Source: Proteobacteria bacterium UBA7415
Lineage (GTDB): Bacteria > Pseudomonadota > Gammaproteobacteria > Arenicellales > Arenicellaceae
Direction: 5' to 3'
Length of the DNA stretch: 64,000 nucleotides
Assembly (NCBI GenBank): GCA_002470515.1
Contig: DKML01000015.1
Span: 372,001-436,000 of the forward strand
The position numbers and the translations under genes were made by a program. How positions within the stretch are numbered: position 1 is the stretch's first letter; every line of letters begins with the position of its first letter. Shown here piece by piece: positions 27,008-36,716 of this stretch. The notes under the pieces were generated by a model, which had not been told where the DNA came from, did not search any database, and was given only the letters and a program-made list of their open reading frames with translations.

Positions 27008-28435
27008 ATGGCGCATTTTTTAAACTTCATTAATGGGAAATGGGTGGATAGCCCTCAGTCAATTGAGGTCGAAGACCCAGCGACTCAGATAATCATTGGA
27101 ACAGTGGCCTGCGCCAAGGAAGCGGAAGTTAATCAAGCCGTTATGGCCGCACGCGCTTGCGTTGACCGAGGCGATCTGAGCAAACCAAGGCCCGCACAGA
27201 GGGTCTCCTGGTTGCTGCGAATAGCCGATGAAATATTAAAATTGAAAGCACAAGGGGCGCCGTTATTGGTCGCCGAGAACGGTAAGACCTTAAGCGATGC
27301 ATTCGCTGAGTTTGAAAATGCCGCGCGGTACTTTCAGTACTATGCCGGTATGGCGGACAAAATTGAAGGACGTTCGATTCCGTTAGGTGAAGACTTCATT
27401 GACTTTACAATCTATGAGCCGCTCGGAGTATCGGCACAAATCGTCCCCTGGAATTTTCCGGTTGATATCGCGGCACGGTCCTTAGCACCCGCTCTAGCCG
27501 CTGGAAATGCCGTCGTCATAAAATCACCTGAGTTAACGCCGCTCGCAATTACTCTACTTGCCAAAGCATGTGAAAACGCCCAACTACCTGTTGGTGCAGT
27601 CAATATGATTTGTGGCTATGGTCATGAGGCAGGAACGGCATTGGTCGGACACGGTGAAATAGATCAAATTGTCTTCACCGGCTCGGTGCCCACCGGACAG
27701 TCTATTCTAAGAGCGGCGGCTGATCGAGCACTGCCATGCGTAATGGAGTTGGGTGGCAAATCGGCTGCGGTGGTTTTCCCCGACGCAGATTTAGATGTGT
27801 TTATTGATAGCGTTGATTGGGGTATTTTCTTTAACGGCGGGCAGGTTTGTTCTGCGATGTCGCGAGTGTTGGTACACCAGGATATCCATGCTCAAGTGGT
27901 TTCCCAAGTTACCGCTCTGGCCAAACAACAGGTGGTTGGTCACGGTAGCGAGTCGAGCACGACGCTAACCCCGGTTTCCTCTTTAATGCAGAGGAACAAG
28001 GTCATTGAGCTGTGTGCCGCGAGCGTACAACAAGGTGCGCACATAGTAACGGGCGGCAGAGCTGTTGACCGCCTCGGCTATTTTGTGGAGCCGACCATTA
28101 TTGACGGCGTTTCGCCTGAGAATGATCTTTTTAGAGAGGAGGTCTTTGGTCCGGTCTTAGCGATAACCACTTTTTCGACCGAGGAGGAAGCTTGGCAACT
28201 TGCTAATGCGACTGATTTTGGATTAGTAAATGGGATTTTCACGAATGATCTAAACATCGCCTTGCGTGGCGCCAAAGCGCTTAAGTGTGGACAAGTGTTT
28301 GTAAACGAATGGTACGCTGGAGGAGTAGAGACTCCTTTTGGCGGGGTCAAGATGTCGGGCTATGGGCGAGAGAAAGGCCAAGAAGCGCTCTATAGTTATG
28401 TGCAAACTAAAAACGTGGCGATTAAATTGATCTAG
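27008..28435 (+). CDS. NAD(P)-dependent aldehyde dehydrogenase (betaine-aldehyde-type)
   Basis: This 475-residue ALDH has the general base Glu247 (VMELGGKSA), the catalytic Cys281 (FFNGGQVCSAMSR), and the cofactor-loop TGSVPTGQSI near residue 225. Length and motifs match the betaine-aldehyde and semialdehyde dehydrogenase group. It follows the Rieske gene by five bases, so it probably oxidises the aldehyde that enzyme makes. Betaine aldehyde would be the product of a choline monooxygenase and malic semialdehyde of a carnitine monooxygenase; sequence alone does not choose between them. Confidence 0.88.
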   Translation: MAHFLNFINGKWVDSPQSIEVEDPATQIIIGTVACAKEAEVNQAVMAARACVDRGDLSKPRPAQRVSWLLRIADEILKLKAQGAPLLVAENGKTLSDAFAEFENAARYFQYYAGMADKIEGRSIPLGEDFIDFTIYEPLGVSAQIVPWNFPVDIAARSLAPALAAGNAVVIKSPELTPLAITLLAKACENAQLPVGAVNMICGYGHEAGTALVGHGEIDQIVFTGSVPTGQSILRAAADRALPCVMELGGKSAAVVFPDADLDVFIDSVDWGIFFNGGQVCSAMSRVLVHQDIHAQVVSQVTALAKQQVVGHGSESSTTLTPVSSLMQRNKVIELCAASVQQGAHIVTGGRAVDRLGYFVEPTIIDGVSPENDLFREEVFGPVLAITTFSTEEEAWQLANATDFGLVNGIFTNDLNIALRGAKALKCGQVFVNEWYAGGVETPFGGVKMSGYGREKGQEALYSYVQTKNVAIKLI

Positions 28436-28497
28436 TCGCATCGTTGTCGCTTAACCCTAATAGTGGCTAAAGTGTCTATGAGGTTAGGATTAGAACG

Positions 28498-28519
28498 ACA
28501 CAATCAGCTGTGATTGTGT
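28498..28519. terminator. Hairpin between convergent ALDH and LysR genes
   Basis: A perfect 9-bp stem (ACACAATCA with TGATTGTGT, loop GCTG) lies between the two convergent stops. There is no T tract on either side, so it may stop transcription poorly or serve as an RNA-stabilising structure. Confidence 0.45.
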
Positions 28520-28528
28520 GATGTACGA

Positions 28529-29482
28529 TCAACACAATTTGTAGCATTGTTTGTTAACCCAGGGTGCAATCCGAGAGAATTTGGCCGTCACGTTGCGATT
28601 GAAACTCTCGCTGCAGATTTGCGCTATTCGTTCTGGAAGTTGTTCAATTTCTTGACGACGACTTACCAATGCTATTTCTCGCGCGTGCTTACCGTTGTCT
28701 AGATCCGCTATCGATACCCCATCGAGTAAGTGGTCGTAACGAACTAGGCACAAAGCCGACAGTATTGCCCAGCCATGCCCTGCACCTACAAATTGCATAA
28801 GGGACTGCGTGCTGTCTAGTTCGAATTGAGCGTCAAATTCGATATTGACTCTGCGCGCGATAATGTCCGTTTGACCGCCTATGAGTGATTCCGGACTGTA
28901 GTGGATAAACGGTAATTCTCGAGCTAAGGATTGAATGTTCTTTCCATGCGCGCTGCTAGGTGCGATTACCAGAAACGGATCTCGTAGGAGTTTAACTCTG
29001 TCTAGGTGCGGTTCTTTAGATATCGGGTCGGCCGTGATCAAGAGGTCCAGGCTCCGACTCAAAAATGCGTCTGTAAGCGAAGCGTTTAATCCTGTTTTTA
29101 GTGCAACACGGCCAACTAACGGTTTTATTCCACCGACAATTTCCAGCCCAAGTGTGTCCGCGAAAGAGTCGATCATGCCTATATTTAAACGAGGTATTTG
29201 ACCTGCTTGTTGACTCGACAAGCTGTTGATAATTTTCGTCGTCTCTGACAAAACATTATGAGCATATTGGAGTAAGCGCAAACCGGCTGGCGTAAGTTTG
29301 ATGGGCTTAGAGCGCCTAATTATCAACGTGCACCGCGTGGATTCTTCTAGACTCATAATCGTTTGTGAGACCGCACTTTGTGTCACCTTTAGTTTCCGCG
29401 CGGCTTCAGACAGGGTGTCTGACTCTGATACAGCGACAAAAACTTCAAGGTTTGAAAATTCGACGAAGCGAGATCTGCGCAT
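28529..29482 (-). CDS. LysR-family transcriptional regulator
   Basis: This 317-residue regulator has a winged helix-turn-helix near residues 10-65 (LEVFVAVSESDTLSEAARKL then VTQSAVSQTIMSLEESTRCT). A LysR-type effector-binding domain follows from about residue 95. It is divergent from soxBDAG across 118 bases, so that operon is the likely target, possibly with an amine or glycine-type effector. The start could be a few codons further in, because MRRSRFVEFSN precedes the usual beginning of the helix-turn-helix. Confidence 0.9.
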   Translation of the reverse strand: MRRSRFVEFSNLEVFVAVSESDTLSEAARKLKVTQSAVSQTIMSLEESTRCTLIIRRSKPIKLTPAGLRLLQYAHNVLSETTKIINSLSSQQAGQIPRLNIGMIDSFADTLGLEIVGGIKPLVGRVALKTGLNASLTDAFLSRSLDLLITADPISKEPHLDRVKLLRDPFLVIAPSSAHGKNIQSLARELPFIHYSPESLIGGQTDIIARRVNIEFDAQFELDSTQSLMQFVGAGHGWAILSALCLVRYDHLLDGVSIADLDNGKHAREIALVSRRQEIEQLPERIAQICSESFNRNVTAKFSRIAPWVNKQCYKLC

Positions 29483-29504
29483 AGAAATGAATTGATGGTT
29501 TTTT

Positions 29505-29529
29505 GTATTTTATGAAGTAAAAATAATAC
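29505..29529. promoter_or_regulatory. Candidate LysR operator between the regulator and soxB
   Basis: An imperfect dyad (GTATT at 29505-29509 and AATAC at 29525-29529, with an AT-rich centre) sits in the divergent promoter region, where LysR regulators usually bind. The match is weak. Confidence 0.3.
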
Positions 29530-29600
29530 ACCTTTTAAGTTTAACTAATGAATAAATTGCTAAACTCTTTCGTAACGCCAACAACCTTGTAGAGATCTAA

Positions 29601-30842
29601 GTGCCATTCGGATTACTTAAATACGGCTTGCGGAAGGACTATCCAGCCAAGCACCACTTCACTCCGACTCAGAATTTAAAGTCGAGCTATGACGTGGTGA
29701 TCATCGGCGCCGGAGGTCACGGTACGGGCATCGCGTATAACCTTGCGAAGTATCATGGAATTACCAACGTCGCGATTCTTGATAAAGGCTATTTGGGTGG
29801 GGGTAATACTGCCCGTAATACAGCCGTCATCCGCTCCAACTACTTAACCGAAGAAGGGGTTAATTTTTACCATGAATCGGTCAAACTTTTCGAAAACCTG
29901 AGTAATGAGTTTGGCTATAACGTCATGTATGAAAATCGAGGTCAGCTCACCTTGGCTCACAGTGACGCAACAATTCGCAGTTTTCGTTGGCGCGCTGAAG
30001 TGAACCAGCATCTTGGGGTTCGGTCCGAATTAGTTGATCGAAAAACCATTAAAGAACTCGTACCTCACTTGCGCATGGACGAAGATGCTCGCTTTCCGAT
30101 TATGGCGGGTCTATGGCATGCCGATGGGGCCACTGCTCGTCATGATGCTGTTGTATGGGGGTACGCCAAAGGAGCGTGTGAGCGTGGCATCGAATTGCAT
30201 CAACTAACGGAAGTACAGGGCTTTGAGTTTGATGCGGACAGAGTGGTTAAGGTTAAGACTAATCGCGGTGACATTCGCTGTGGCTGTGTAGTGCAGGCCG
30301 TTGCTGGAATGAGTTCGGTGGTGGCTGAAATGGCAGGTATAAAATTGCCCATTCATTCCTACCCCTTACAGGCCATGGTTACCCAGCCATACAAGCCCAT
30401 GTTAGAGCCCCATGTCAGTTCTCCGCACTTGCACGTTTACACACATCAAACATCTAGAGGCGAGTTCGTGATTGGCGGTGGATCTGATCCTTACCCGCTG
30501 TACAACACGCGCGCTACGCTGGATATGAAAGAGACTTTGTCGTCGTCAATTTTAGAATTGTTCCCCTTTCTTGCGCAGGCGCGGATGTTGAGGCAGTGGG
30601 CAGGGATTACTGATATGACTCCAGACTACAGTCCAATTATGGGTAAGACACGTATAGAAAATTACTACTTAGATGCAGGGTGGGGAACGTGGGGTTTTAA
30701 AGCAACGCCAATTTGCGGTAAGACAATGGCGGAATTGGTTGCAACCAATATCACGCCAAAGCTCATAAAACCGTTTGCGTTAGAAAGGTTCTATCGTTTT
30801 TCGCAAGTTAATGAAGCGGGAGCAACAGCCGCGAGTCACTAA
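29601..30842 (+). CDS. soxB: Sarcosine oxidase beta subunit
   Basis: This 413-residue flavoprotein subunit has the FAD-binding motif VVIIGAGGHGTGIAYNLAK near residue 35 and LGGGNTARNTAVIRSNYL. HQTSRGEFVIGGGSD is the region that carries covalent FMN in heterotetrameric sarcosine oxidase. It starts at a GTG. It is the first gene of soxBDAG, the usual order. The complex oxidises sarcosine to glycine and passes the methyl group to THF as methylene-THF, or releases formaldehyde when THF is absent. Confidence 0.95.
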   Translation: MPFGLLKYGLRKDYPAKHHFTPTQNLKSSYDVVIIGAGGHGTGIAYNLAKYHGITNVAILDKGYLGGGNTARNTAVIRSNYLTEEGVNFYHESVKLFENLSNEFGYNVMYENRGQLTLAHSDATIRSFRWRAEVNQHLGVRSELVDRKTIKELVPHLRMDEDARFPIMAGLWHADGATARHDAVVWGYAKGACERGIELHQLTEVQGFEFDADRVVKVKTNRGDIRCGCVVQAVAGMSSVVAEMAGIKLPIHSYPLQAMVTQPYKPMLEPHVSSPHLHVYTHQTSRGEFVIGGGSDPYPLYNTRATLDMKETLSSSILELFPFLAQARMLRQWAGITDMTPDYSPIMGKTRIENYYLDAGWGTWGFKATPICGKTMAELVATNITPKLIKPFALERFYRFSQVNEAGATAASH

Positions 30843-30894
30843 ACACAGATCGAGTCAGTGCTAAGAAAGTAAAACCGACAATACGTAAAGACAA

Positions 30895-31221
30895 ATGAAA
30901 CAATTGAAGTGCCCATTAAACGGACTGCGGAACATAACTGAATTCACCTATGGAGGAGAATTTCATGTACAGCCAGACCCTGTTGAATGCACCAAAGAAG
31001 AATGGGTTGAGTACATATTCTTTCATGATAACCATGCAGGTGAAGTAGTTGAGTGGTGGTGTCATAGCGCGAGTTCATATTGGTTTGTTGCTAGACGCAA
31101 TACGATTACCGATACGGTAATCGAAACCATGAGCGTCGCGGACCATATGGCAGACTCTACGGCAGGTCATGCCCCGGGCAATAATACATTAAAAGCCCAA
31201 CAGGTGATAAATCGTGACTGA
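30895..31221 (+). CDS. soxD: Sarcosine oxidase delta subunit
   Basis: This 108-residue subunit has the typical start LKCPLNGLRNITEFTYGGE with a zinc-ligand cysteine, and HDNHAGEVVEWWCHSASSYW in the middle. It is the small zinc-binding subunit of the tetramer. Its stop overlaps the soxA start by eight bases. Confidence 0.95.
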   Translation: MKQLKCPLNGLRNITEFTYGGEFHVQPDPVECTKEEWVEYIFFHDNHAGEVVEWWCHSASSYWFVARRNTITDTVIETMSVADHMADSTAGHAPGNNTLKAQQVINRD

Positions 31222-34200
31222 GCCGTTTAATCAAGCTAATCGGCTTGATGCCCCTTGGGGCATATTGATTGATCGAAATACCCCACTTTGCTTTAGTTTT
31301 GAAGGGAAAGCGGTCGATGGCTACCAAGGCGACACGATTGCCAGTGCCCTTATTGCTAATCAACAATGGTTGATGAGTCGCTCGTTCAAGTACCACCGCC
31401 CGCGCGGCCCATTAACGATGGCAGGGCAAGATGCCAATACTCTAGTGCAGCTGCCTTCTGCGCCCAATACGCTTGCCGATAAATACCTGGCTGTTAACGG
31501 CTTGCGGGTAATGGGGCAAAACTACAAAGGGTCATTGAAATACGATCGACTAGCCGTAAATGGCTTGTTCTCTCGGTTTCTGCCCGTCGGTTTCTATTAC
31601 AAAGCCTTCTTTCGCCCACGTGGAATTTGGGATTATTGGGTCAAGATTATTCGTAAGCAAGCCGGTTTGGGAGTGATTGATGTCGACCATCAAGCGGTTT
31701 ATAGAGACAAGCAATACTTATTCTGCGATGTCGCGGTGGTCGGTGCGGGCCCCGCAGGTTTGAGTGCTGCTCTAGCGGCAGCAGACTCAGGTGCTGATGT
31801 CATATTAATGGACGAGAACACGATATTGGGCGGCAGCTCAAATTATTCGCGATTGAGTCATCAACAATTAGAGCGCGTCGTGGATATTAAAACGCGAGTT
31901 GAGGCGCACCCCCGCATTAGAGTCTATCTAAATGCGACGTGTAACTCTTGGCATGCCGAACATTGGTTGGCTGTCGTCACTGAAAAGCGCTTATACAAAT
32001 TGCGCGCTCAGCAATTGGTAATGGCAACAGGCGTATTTGAGCAACAAGCGATATTTAGAGGTAATGACATACCTGGCGTCATCATGGGCAGCGCAGCGCA
32101 AAGGCTATTACGGCTCTATGGTGTAAAACCAGGGCAGCGCGCTGTCGTATTAGCCGGAAACGACGAAGCTTATGCCGTGGCTCTCGATTTGTTAGAGGCG
32201 GGTGTTACGGTAGCCGCTGTAGTCGACTTGCGCGAAGCGTCACTAAATCTTTTACAGAGCGAAGCCCAGACCCGAGCTTGCCAAGCATTACTCTCGTCAG
32301 GTGTAGAGATACTACGTAACCATTCGGTATTTGAAGCTACGTCCAAAAACGGTCATTTGACGCAGGTTGATGTTCGTCAAATAGTCGCTCGCGGTGAATG
32401 TGCTCCTCATTCGAGAACCATTTGTTGTGACACTTTGTGCATGTCTGTCGGCTACATGCCGGTCTATCAATTAGTCTGCCAGGCCGGTGGTCAGCTTAGT
32501 TATGATGATGATTCCGCACGGTTTTCGTTATCTAATATAGTCGATGGCATGCACTTGAGTGGTTCGATGGTGGGGTTGTGGAATATTTCGAGTGTGATAG
32601 AAAACGGACAAGCTATAGGGTTTGCGGCAGCCGGCCAGTGTGCAAATAACGACGAGTCTAAACAAAGCAACGCTCAGTTTGATGTGCTGAACTTGGATGT
32701 CTTGCAAGACGTTGAAGCTCGTGGATTGAACCATCCATGGCCGATGTTTTTGCATCCCAAGGGTAAGGAATTTGTTGATTATGACGAGGATCTGCACGCG
32801 CGCGACATACTCAATGCAACGCGTGATGGATACGAACATATACAACTCGTTAAGCGTTACAGTACTTGTGGTATGGGGCCATCCCAAGGCAGACATTCCG
32901 CTCTTGCAGCCGCTCGCTTGGTTGCGGATATTACCCATAAGACGGTAGCCGAAACGGGCGTTACAACCGCGCGACCACCGTTCGCGTCGGAGCCATTGGG
33001 TGTAAACGCAGGTCGCTCATTTTACCCCCGAAAATACACATCGATGCAGCCCGCACATGAAGCAGCCAAAGCGGTATTTTTACAGGCCGGTAGCTGGTAT
33101 CGGCCCGCGTATTATACGACGCCTAAGCTGAACGAAGCGCAAACAGTAACCCGAGAGAGCGCCATAATTGATGAAGTAAATCACGTGCGCAGTAAAGTCG
33201 GATTAGTAGACGTGTCGACACTTGGGGGAATCGATGTTCGTGGTCCAGATGCGGGCGAGCTGCTAAACCGCTTTTACACTTCAACATTCCATAAAGTTGC
33301 AGTAGGCAAGTCCAAATATGCCCTGTTAACAAACGAAGCTGGGGTTGTCATTGATGATGGCATCGCGTGCCGAATGGCCGAGGATCATTTCTACGTAACG
33401 GCAACCACCGGCGGCGTAGATCGGGTGTTTCAGACAATGCTTAAGTGGAACACTCTTTGGGCTCTGGATGTTGATATCGCGAATGTAACAACCGCATGGT
33501 GTGGCGTCAATCTTGCTGGACCGCTAGCAAGAAAAGTCTTGGAGAAGCTGTGCGATTGTTCGCTTAGCAACTCGGACTTTCCGTACATGGGAGTAAAGGA
33601 AGCAAGGGTCGCTGGTATACCGAGTAGGGTATTACGCGTAGGGTTTGTCGGTGAGTTGGGTTTCGAGATTCACGTGCCGCAACTTTATGGCGATGCGTTA
33701 TGGTCGGCACTGTTGACGGCCGGTGAGCCCTATGGGATTCGGCCTTTTGGTATCGAGGCTCAACGCGTACTTAGGCTGGAAAAAGGCCACGTTATTATAG
33801 GTCAGGACACAGACGCAATGAGCACGCCACATGAGCTGCAAATGTCGTGGGCGGTTGCAAAGGACAAAGCCTTTTTCTTGGGCGCGCGTACTCTTACTGA
33901 ATTGGCCGAGCGAGGCTTAGATCGTAAGTTAGTGGGCTTTACCTATGATAACTCTCTGGGGGAGATTAAAGAATCGCACCTTTTATTGGACGATAGCGTG
34001 GGCGTGTCAGCCGACAGTCGCAATGCGACAATGATTGGGCGCGTGACGTCGAGTGCCTATTCTCCAAGCTTAGGCTGTGGCATAGGTTTGGCGTACGTTA
34101 CGCTGGGTAAGACGCTTGAGGGTAGTACTCTTTCGATTAAAATTGATGGCGGTCGCAGGGTAGTGGCAACGGTTGTCAAATTACCATTTTACGACCCACA

Positions 34201-34222
34201 ACTTTTACGGCAGGAGATGTGA
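31214..34222 (+). CDS. soxA: Sarcosine oxidase alpha subunit
   Basis: This 1002-residue subunit has three parts: a ferredoxin-like N-terminal segment (GDTIASALIANQQW then SFKYHRPRGP), an NAD-binding flavoprotein core (VAVVGAGPAGLSAALAAADSG near residue 175) and a GcvT-like folate domain from about residue 610. VGELGFEIHVP near residue 815 marks the folate domain. The length matches family members. It starts within the end of soxD and overlaps soxG, so the whole set is translated as a unit. Confidence 0.95.
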   Translation: MTEPFNQANRLDAPWGILIDRNTPLCFSFEGKAVDGYQGDTIASALIANQQWLMSRSFKYHRPRGPLTMAGQDANTLVQLPSAPNTLADKYLAVNGLRVMGQNYKGSLKYDRLAVNGLFSRFLPVGFYYKAFFRPRGIWDYWVKIIRKQAGLGVIDVDHQAVYRDKQYLFCDVAVVGAGPAGLSAALAAADSGADVILMDENTILGGSSNYSRLSHQQLERVVDIKTRVEAHPRIRVYLNATCNSWHAEHWLAVVTEKRLYKLRAQQLVMATGVFEQQAIFRGNDIPGVIMGSAAQRLLRLYGVKPGQRAVVLAGNDEAYAVALDLLEAGVTVAAVVDLREASLNLLQSEAQTRACQALLSSGVEILRNHSVFEATSKNGHLTQVDVRQIVARGECAPHSRTICCDTLCMSVGYMPVYQLVCQAGGQLSYDDDSARFSLSNIVDGMHLSGSMVGLWNISSVIENGQAIGFAAAGQCANNDESKQSNAQFDVLNLDVLQDVEARGLNHPWPMFLHPKGKEFVDYDEDLHARDILNATRDGYEHIQLVKRYSTCGMGPSQGRHSALAAARLVADITHKTVAETGVTTARPPFASEPLGVNAGRSFYPRKYTSMQPAHEAAKAVFLQAGSWYRPAYYTTPKLNEAQTVTRESAIIDEVNHVRSKVGLVDVSTLGGIDVRGPDAGELLNRFYTSTFHKVAVGKSKYALLTNEAGVVIDDGIACRMAEDHFYVTATTGGVDRVFQTMLKWNTLWALDVDIANVTTAWCGVNLAGPLARKVLEKLCDCSLSNSDFPYMGVKEARVAGIPSRVLRVGFVGELGFEIHVPQLYGDALWSALLTAGEPYGIRPFGIEAQRVLRLEKGHVIIGQDTDAMSTPHELQMSWAVAKDKAFFLGARTLTELAERGLDRKLVGFTYDNSLGEIKESHLLLDDSVGVSADSRNATMIGRVTSSAYSPSLGCGIGLAYVTLGKTLEGSTLSIKIDGGRRVVATVVKLPFYDPQLLRQEM

Positions 34223-34923
34223 TGACTATTCCTTCTATATCAGTGAAGAGCCCATTGCATGCAGACCACTTAGCTTTGGACGCTGAATTTACCGCGCGCG
34301 GTATTGGTAGTGCAGTTGCATACTATGGTGAGCAACACGCTGAGCAGTTTAATGAGCAGCTCAGCATTTTGGATCTTTCCTGCATCAACCGAATCGGATT
34401 TAAGGGTGTACAAACGTGCACTTGGTTAGAGCAGCAGGGGGTGACCCTGCCACAGACCCCAAATTCTGCAACGGTCTTACCTGCAGGACAGATTATGTTA
34501 CGGCTTTCGTCTACCGAGCATTGGGTTTTGGATTCAGTCACCAAGGATTCGGACCTTTGCGGTCAACTACGAGACTCGCACAACAGATCGGACGTCAAGA
34601 GCTATTTATTAGAGCGTAATCACAGCCATGCGTGTTTCTATATCGTGAGTGAGCCAGGCAGTACGTCGGCCGCTGAGACTATGTCCAAAATCTGTGCGGT
34701 AGATCTGCGTCCGCATAGGTTTGCCAATTTGGCAATGGCTCAAACGTCAGTGGCTAGACTCAATGCGGTAGTCGTTAGGCATGATCATTTGGGTCGGTTG
34801 GCATACCTCATTTTAAGCGATATGACAGCCGCGCAATTTATGTGGCATAGCGTGTTAGATGCTATGCAAGAATTTGATGGCCGGCCCGCTGGTCTCAATG
34901 CAATAACATTAGAAGCGAAATAA
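34222..34923 (+). CDS. soxG: Sarcosine oxidase gamma subunit
   Basis: This 233-residue protein resembles the gamma subunit by length, position and a weak GcvT-like pattern (LDLSCINRIGFKG, then the LRLSSTEHWVLDS region). The gamma subunit is the least conserved of the four, so much of the assignment comes from gene order. The ATG at 34222 has AGGAG five bases upstream, better than the GTG at 34219. The start shares bases with the soxA stop. Confidence 0.8.
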   Translation: MTIPSISVKSPLHADHLALDAEFTARGIGSAVAYYGEQHAEQFNEQLSILDLSCINRIGFKGVQTCTWLEQQGVTLPQTPNSATVLPAGQIMLRLSSTEHWVLDSVTKDSDLCGQLRDSHNRSDVKSYLLERNHSHACFYIVSEPGSTSAAETMSKICAVDLRPHRFANLAMAQTSVARLNAVVVRHDHLGRLAYLILSDMTAAQFMWHSVLDAMQEFDGRPAGLNAITLEAK

Positions 34924-34942
34924 GGCGCCGAGGACAGATGCT

Positions 34943-36316
34943 ATGAATTTAACAGATAAGGGTTTAAATGGTGGTTTCCCCAACCATTCCAAATATGTGG
35001 TTGTGGGGGCAGGAATACATGGCTTGAGTTGCGCGTACCATTTAGCCTTGGAGCTCAAGGCTAGCGACAAGGGGAGTGGCAAAGACGTTATTATTTTAGA
35101 TAAGTCCGGTATCGCCGCAGGTGCAACAGGTATTGCCTGTGGAGTTATTCGTAACAATTACTTTCAGCCGGCAATGCGTGAGTTAATGGCGCACAGTGTA
35201 TCGGTATGGGAAAGCGACCCAGAGGCCTACTCTTATCATCCAGTGGGGTACATGCAAATTAGTTCTGAGACTATGCACTCAGACGTTACCTCTATTTATG
35301 AGCAACAGCAGCAAATTGGCTACTCATCTACTTTTATAGAAGGCGAGAAAGACTGCCAGAAGTATATGCAGGGGTTGTTCAGTGATTGGCAAGCCAAAAA
35401 TATTACCAGTGTGTTGCACGAAGGGCCCGGTGGCTACGCAAATAATACTCGGGCTATGTATGGTTTAGCATCTAAGGCTGAGGCTGAAGGTGTTCGCATT
35501 ATTACGGGTTGCGAGGTTACCGGATTTATTCGGGATAATTCAGGGGCGATCAGCTCAGTCGAAACGAATAAGGGTAATGTTGATTGCGACTATGTTGTGA
35601 TTGGCGCAGGTCCGTGGGTGCGCAATTTTTGGGATATGTTGGAGTTACCGACCACCATCAGTATTCGTAATCAGATCAACAATGAGTTGAACGATAATAT
35701 CCCAATGTGGATCTATTGGTCTTTGCAAGAAGGTGTATTGGGCGTTGATCCAAAACTCCAGGTGACCAATGATGGCAAGCTTCCCCCCGTAGTTCATGTG
35801 GACACCGACGCGCCGTTATACTGCGATGAAGATGGATCCTTAATCACAGATAAAATGTGGGGAATCTACTACAAGCCAGATTTTCACTTTGGAGGCGTAC
35901 AAGGTGGAGCCGCCCCGTTTATAGTTGATAAACCAGCGGCTCAAGTCAGCATTGATCCTTACGGGCCTGAGTCGCCAGAATTCATCGTTGGCGATGACTT
36001 TGCTCGTATGTGGGTGAGCGCGTTAGCACACTGCCAAAAACGCTTTGAAGGGACAATGCCCAAATATAAACGTGAGCCGTCTGGCGGGATAGGATGTTTT
36101 ACGCCAGACAGCTTTCCTGTATTCGATGTGTTTCATCAAAATTGTTATGTGATAGCCGACTCAAATCATGGTTACAAAATGCTAGGGGTAGGCAAGTTGG
36201 TGGCTGAAGATATATGCCGCGAGTCTGAGTCTAGTTTACTCAAACCGTTTCGATTTGCGCGGTATGAGAAGGGCGAGTTACACCCCATTTCAAACTCTCC
36301 ATTCCCTTGGAGTTAG
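34943..36316 (+). CDS. FAD-dependent oxidoreductase (DAO/sarcosine-oxidase-like)
   Basis: This 457-residue single-domain flavoprotein has VVVGAGIHGLSCAYHLALEL near residue 20, a GIAAGATGIACGVIRNNYF region like SoxB, and a C-terminal SGGIGCFTPDSFPVFDV. It has no folate domain, so it would release formaldehyde or an aldehyde rather than methylene-THF. It follows soxG by 19 bases and is probably part of the same operon. It is related to sarcosine, dimethylglycine and D-amino acid oxidases. The amine it acts on is not visible. Confidence 0.8.
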   Translation: MNLTDKGLNGGFPNHSKYVVVGAGIHGLSCAYHLALELKASDKGSGKDVIILDKSGIAAGATGIACGVIRNNYFQPAMRELMAHSVSVWESDPEAYSYHPVGYMQISSETMHSDVTSIYEQQQQIGYSSTFIEGEKDCQKYMQGLFSDWQAKNITSVLHEGPGGYANNTRAMYGLASKAEAEGVRIITGCEVTGFIRDNSGAISSVETNKGNVDCDYVVIGAGPWVRNFWDMLELPTTISIRNQINNELNDNIPMWIYWSLQEGVLGVDPKLQVTNDGKLPPVVHVDTDAPLYCDEDGSLITDKMWGIYYKPDFHFGGVQGGAAPFIVDKPAAQVSIDPYGPESPEFIVGDDFARMWVSALAHCQKRFEGTMPKYKREPSGGIGCFTPDSFPVFDVFHQNCYVIADSNHGYKMLGVGKLVAEDICRESESSLLKPFRFARYEKGELHPISNSPFPWS

Positions 36317-36349
36317 TTTTGTGGTTTTGGTTTTGGTATTGAGGGAAAC

Positions 36350-36709
36350 ATGAACGCTTGGACATATCTGCTTATCGGAATTATTTTTGAGGTAATTGGC
36401 ACCAGTTCTATTAAACTGTCCAACGGCTTTACACATATTCCGTATGTTGCTCTCTGCATTGTTGGGTTTAGCGGTGCGCTGTATTGCGTTGCGATGGCGG
36501 TTAAAACTTTAGAGGTCAGTGTCGTATATGCAATTTGGTCTGGCGTTGGGATAGCGTTGATTACGATGATCGGGGTTGTTTTCTTTTCTGAATCCTTTAA
36601 TCTACGTAAGCTTTTTTATATTGGCCTTATTGTTGCTGGTGTCATTGGTCTCAAGACCAGCAGTGATCCAATTGCCAGCCTTCCAGATGACAACACAACG
36701 AACTTTTAG
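36350..36709 (+). CDS. SMR-family (EmrE/QacE-type) transporter
   Basis: This 119-residue protein has four transmembrane segments and the essential membrane Glu14 (IIFEVIGTSSIKLS), as in EmrE. SMR proteins are small proton antiporters that export quaternary ammonium compounds, and EmrE is reported to act on betaine and choline as well. Its place between two catabolic genes suggests control of an accumulating quaternary amine or osmolyte, not drug resistance. It ends seven bases before ghrA. Confidence 0.85.
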   Translation: MNAWTYLLIGIIFEVIGTSSIKLSNGFTHIPYVALCIVGFSGALYCVAMAVKTLEVSVVYAIWSGVGIALITMIGVVFFSESFNLRKLFYIGLIVAGVIGLKTSSDPIASLPDDNTTNF

Positions 36710-36716
36710 GGTTTAA

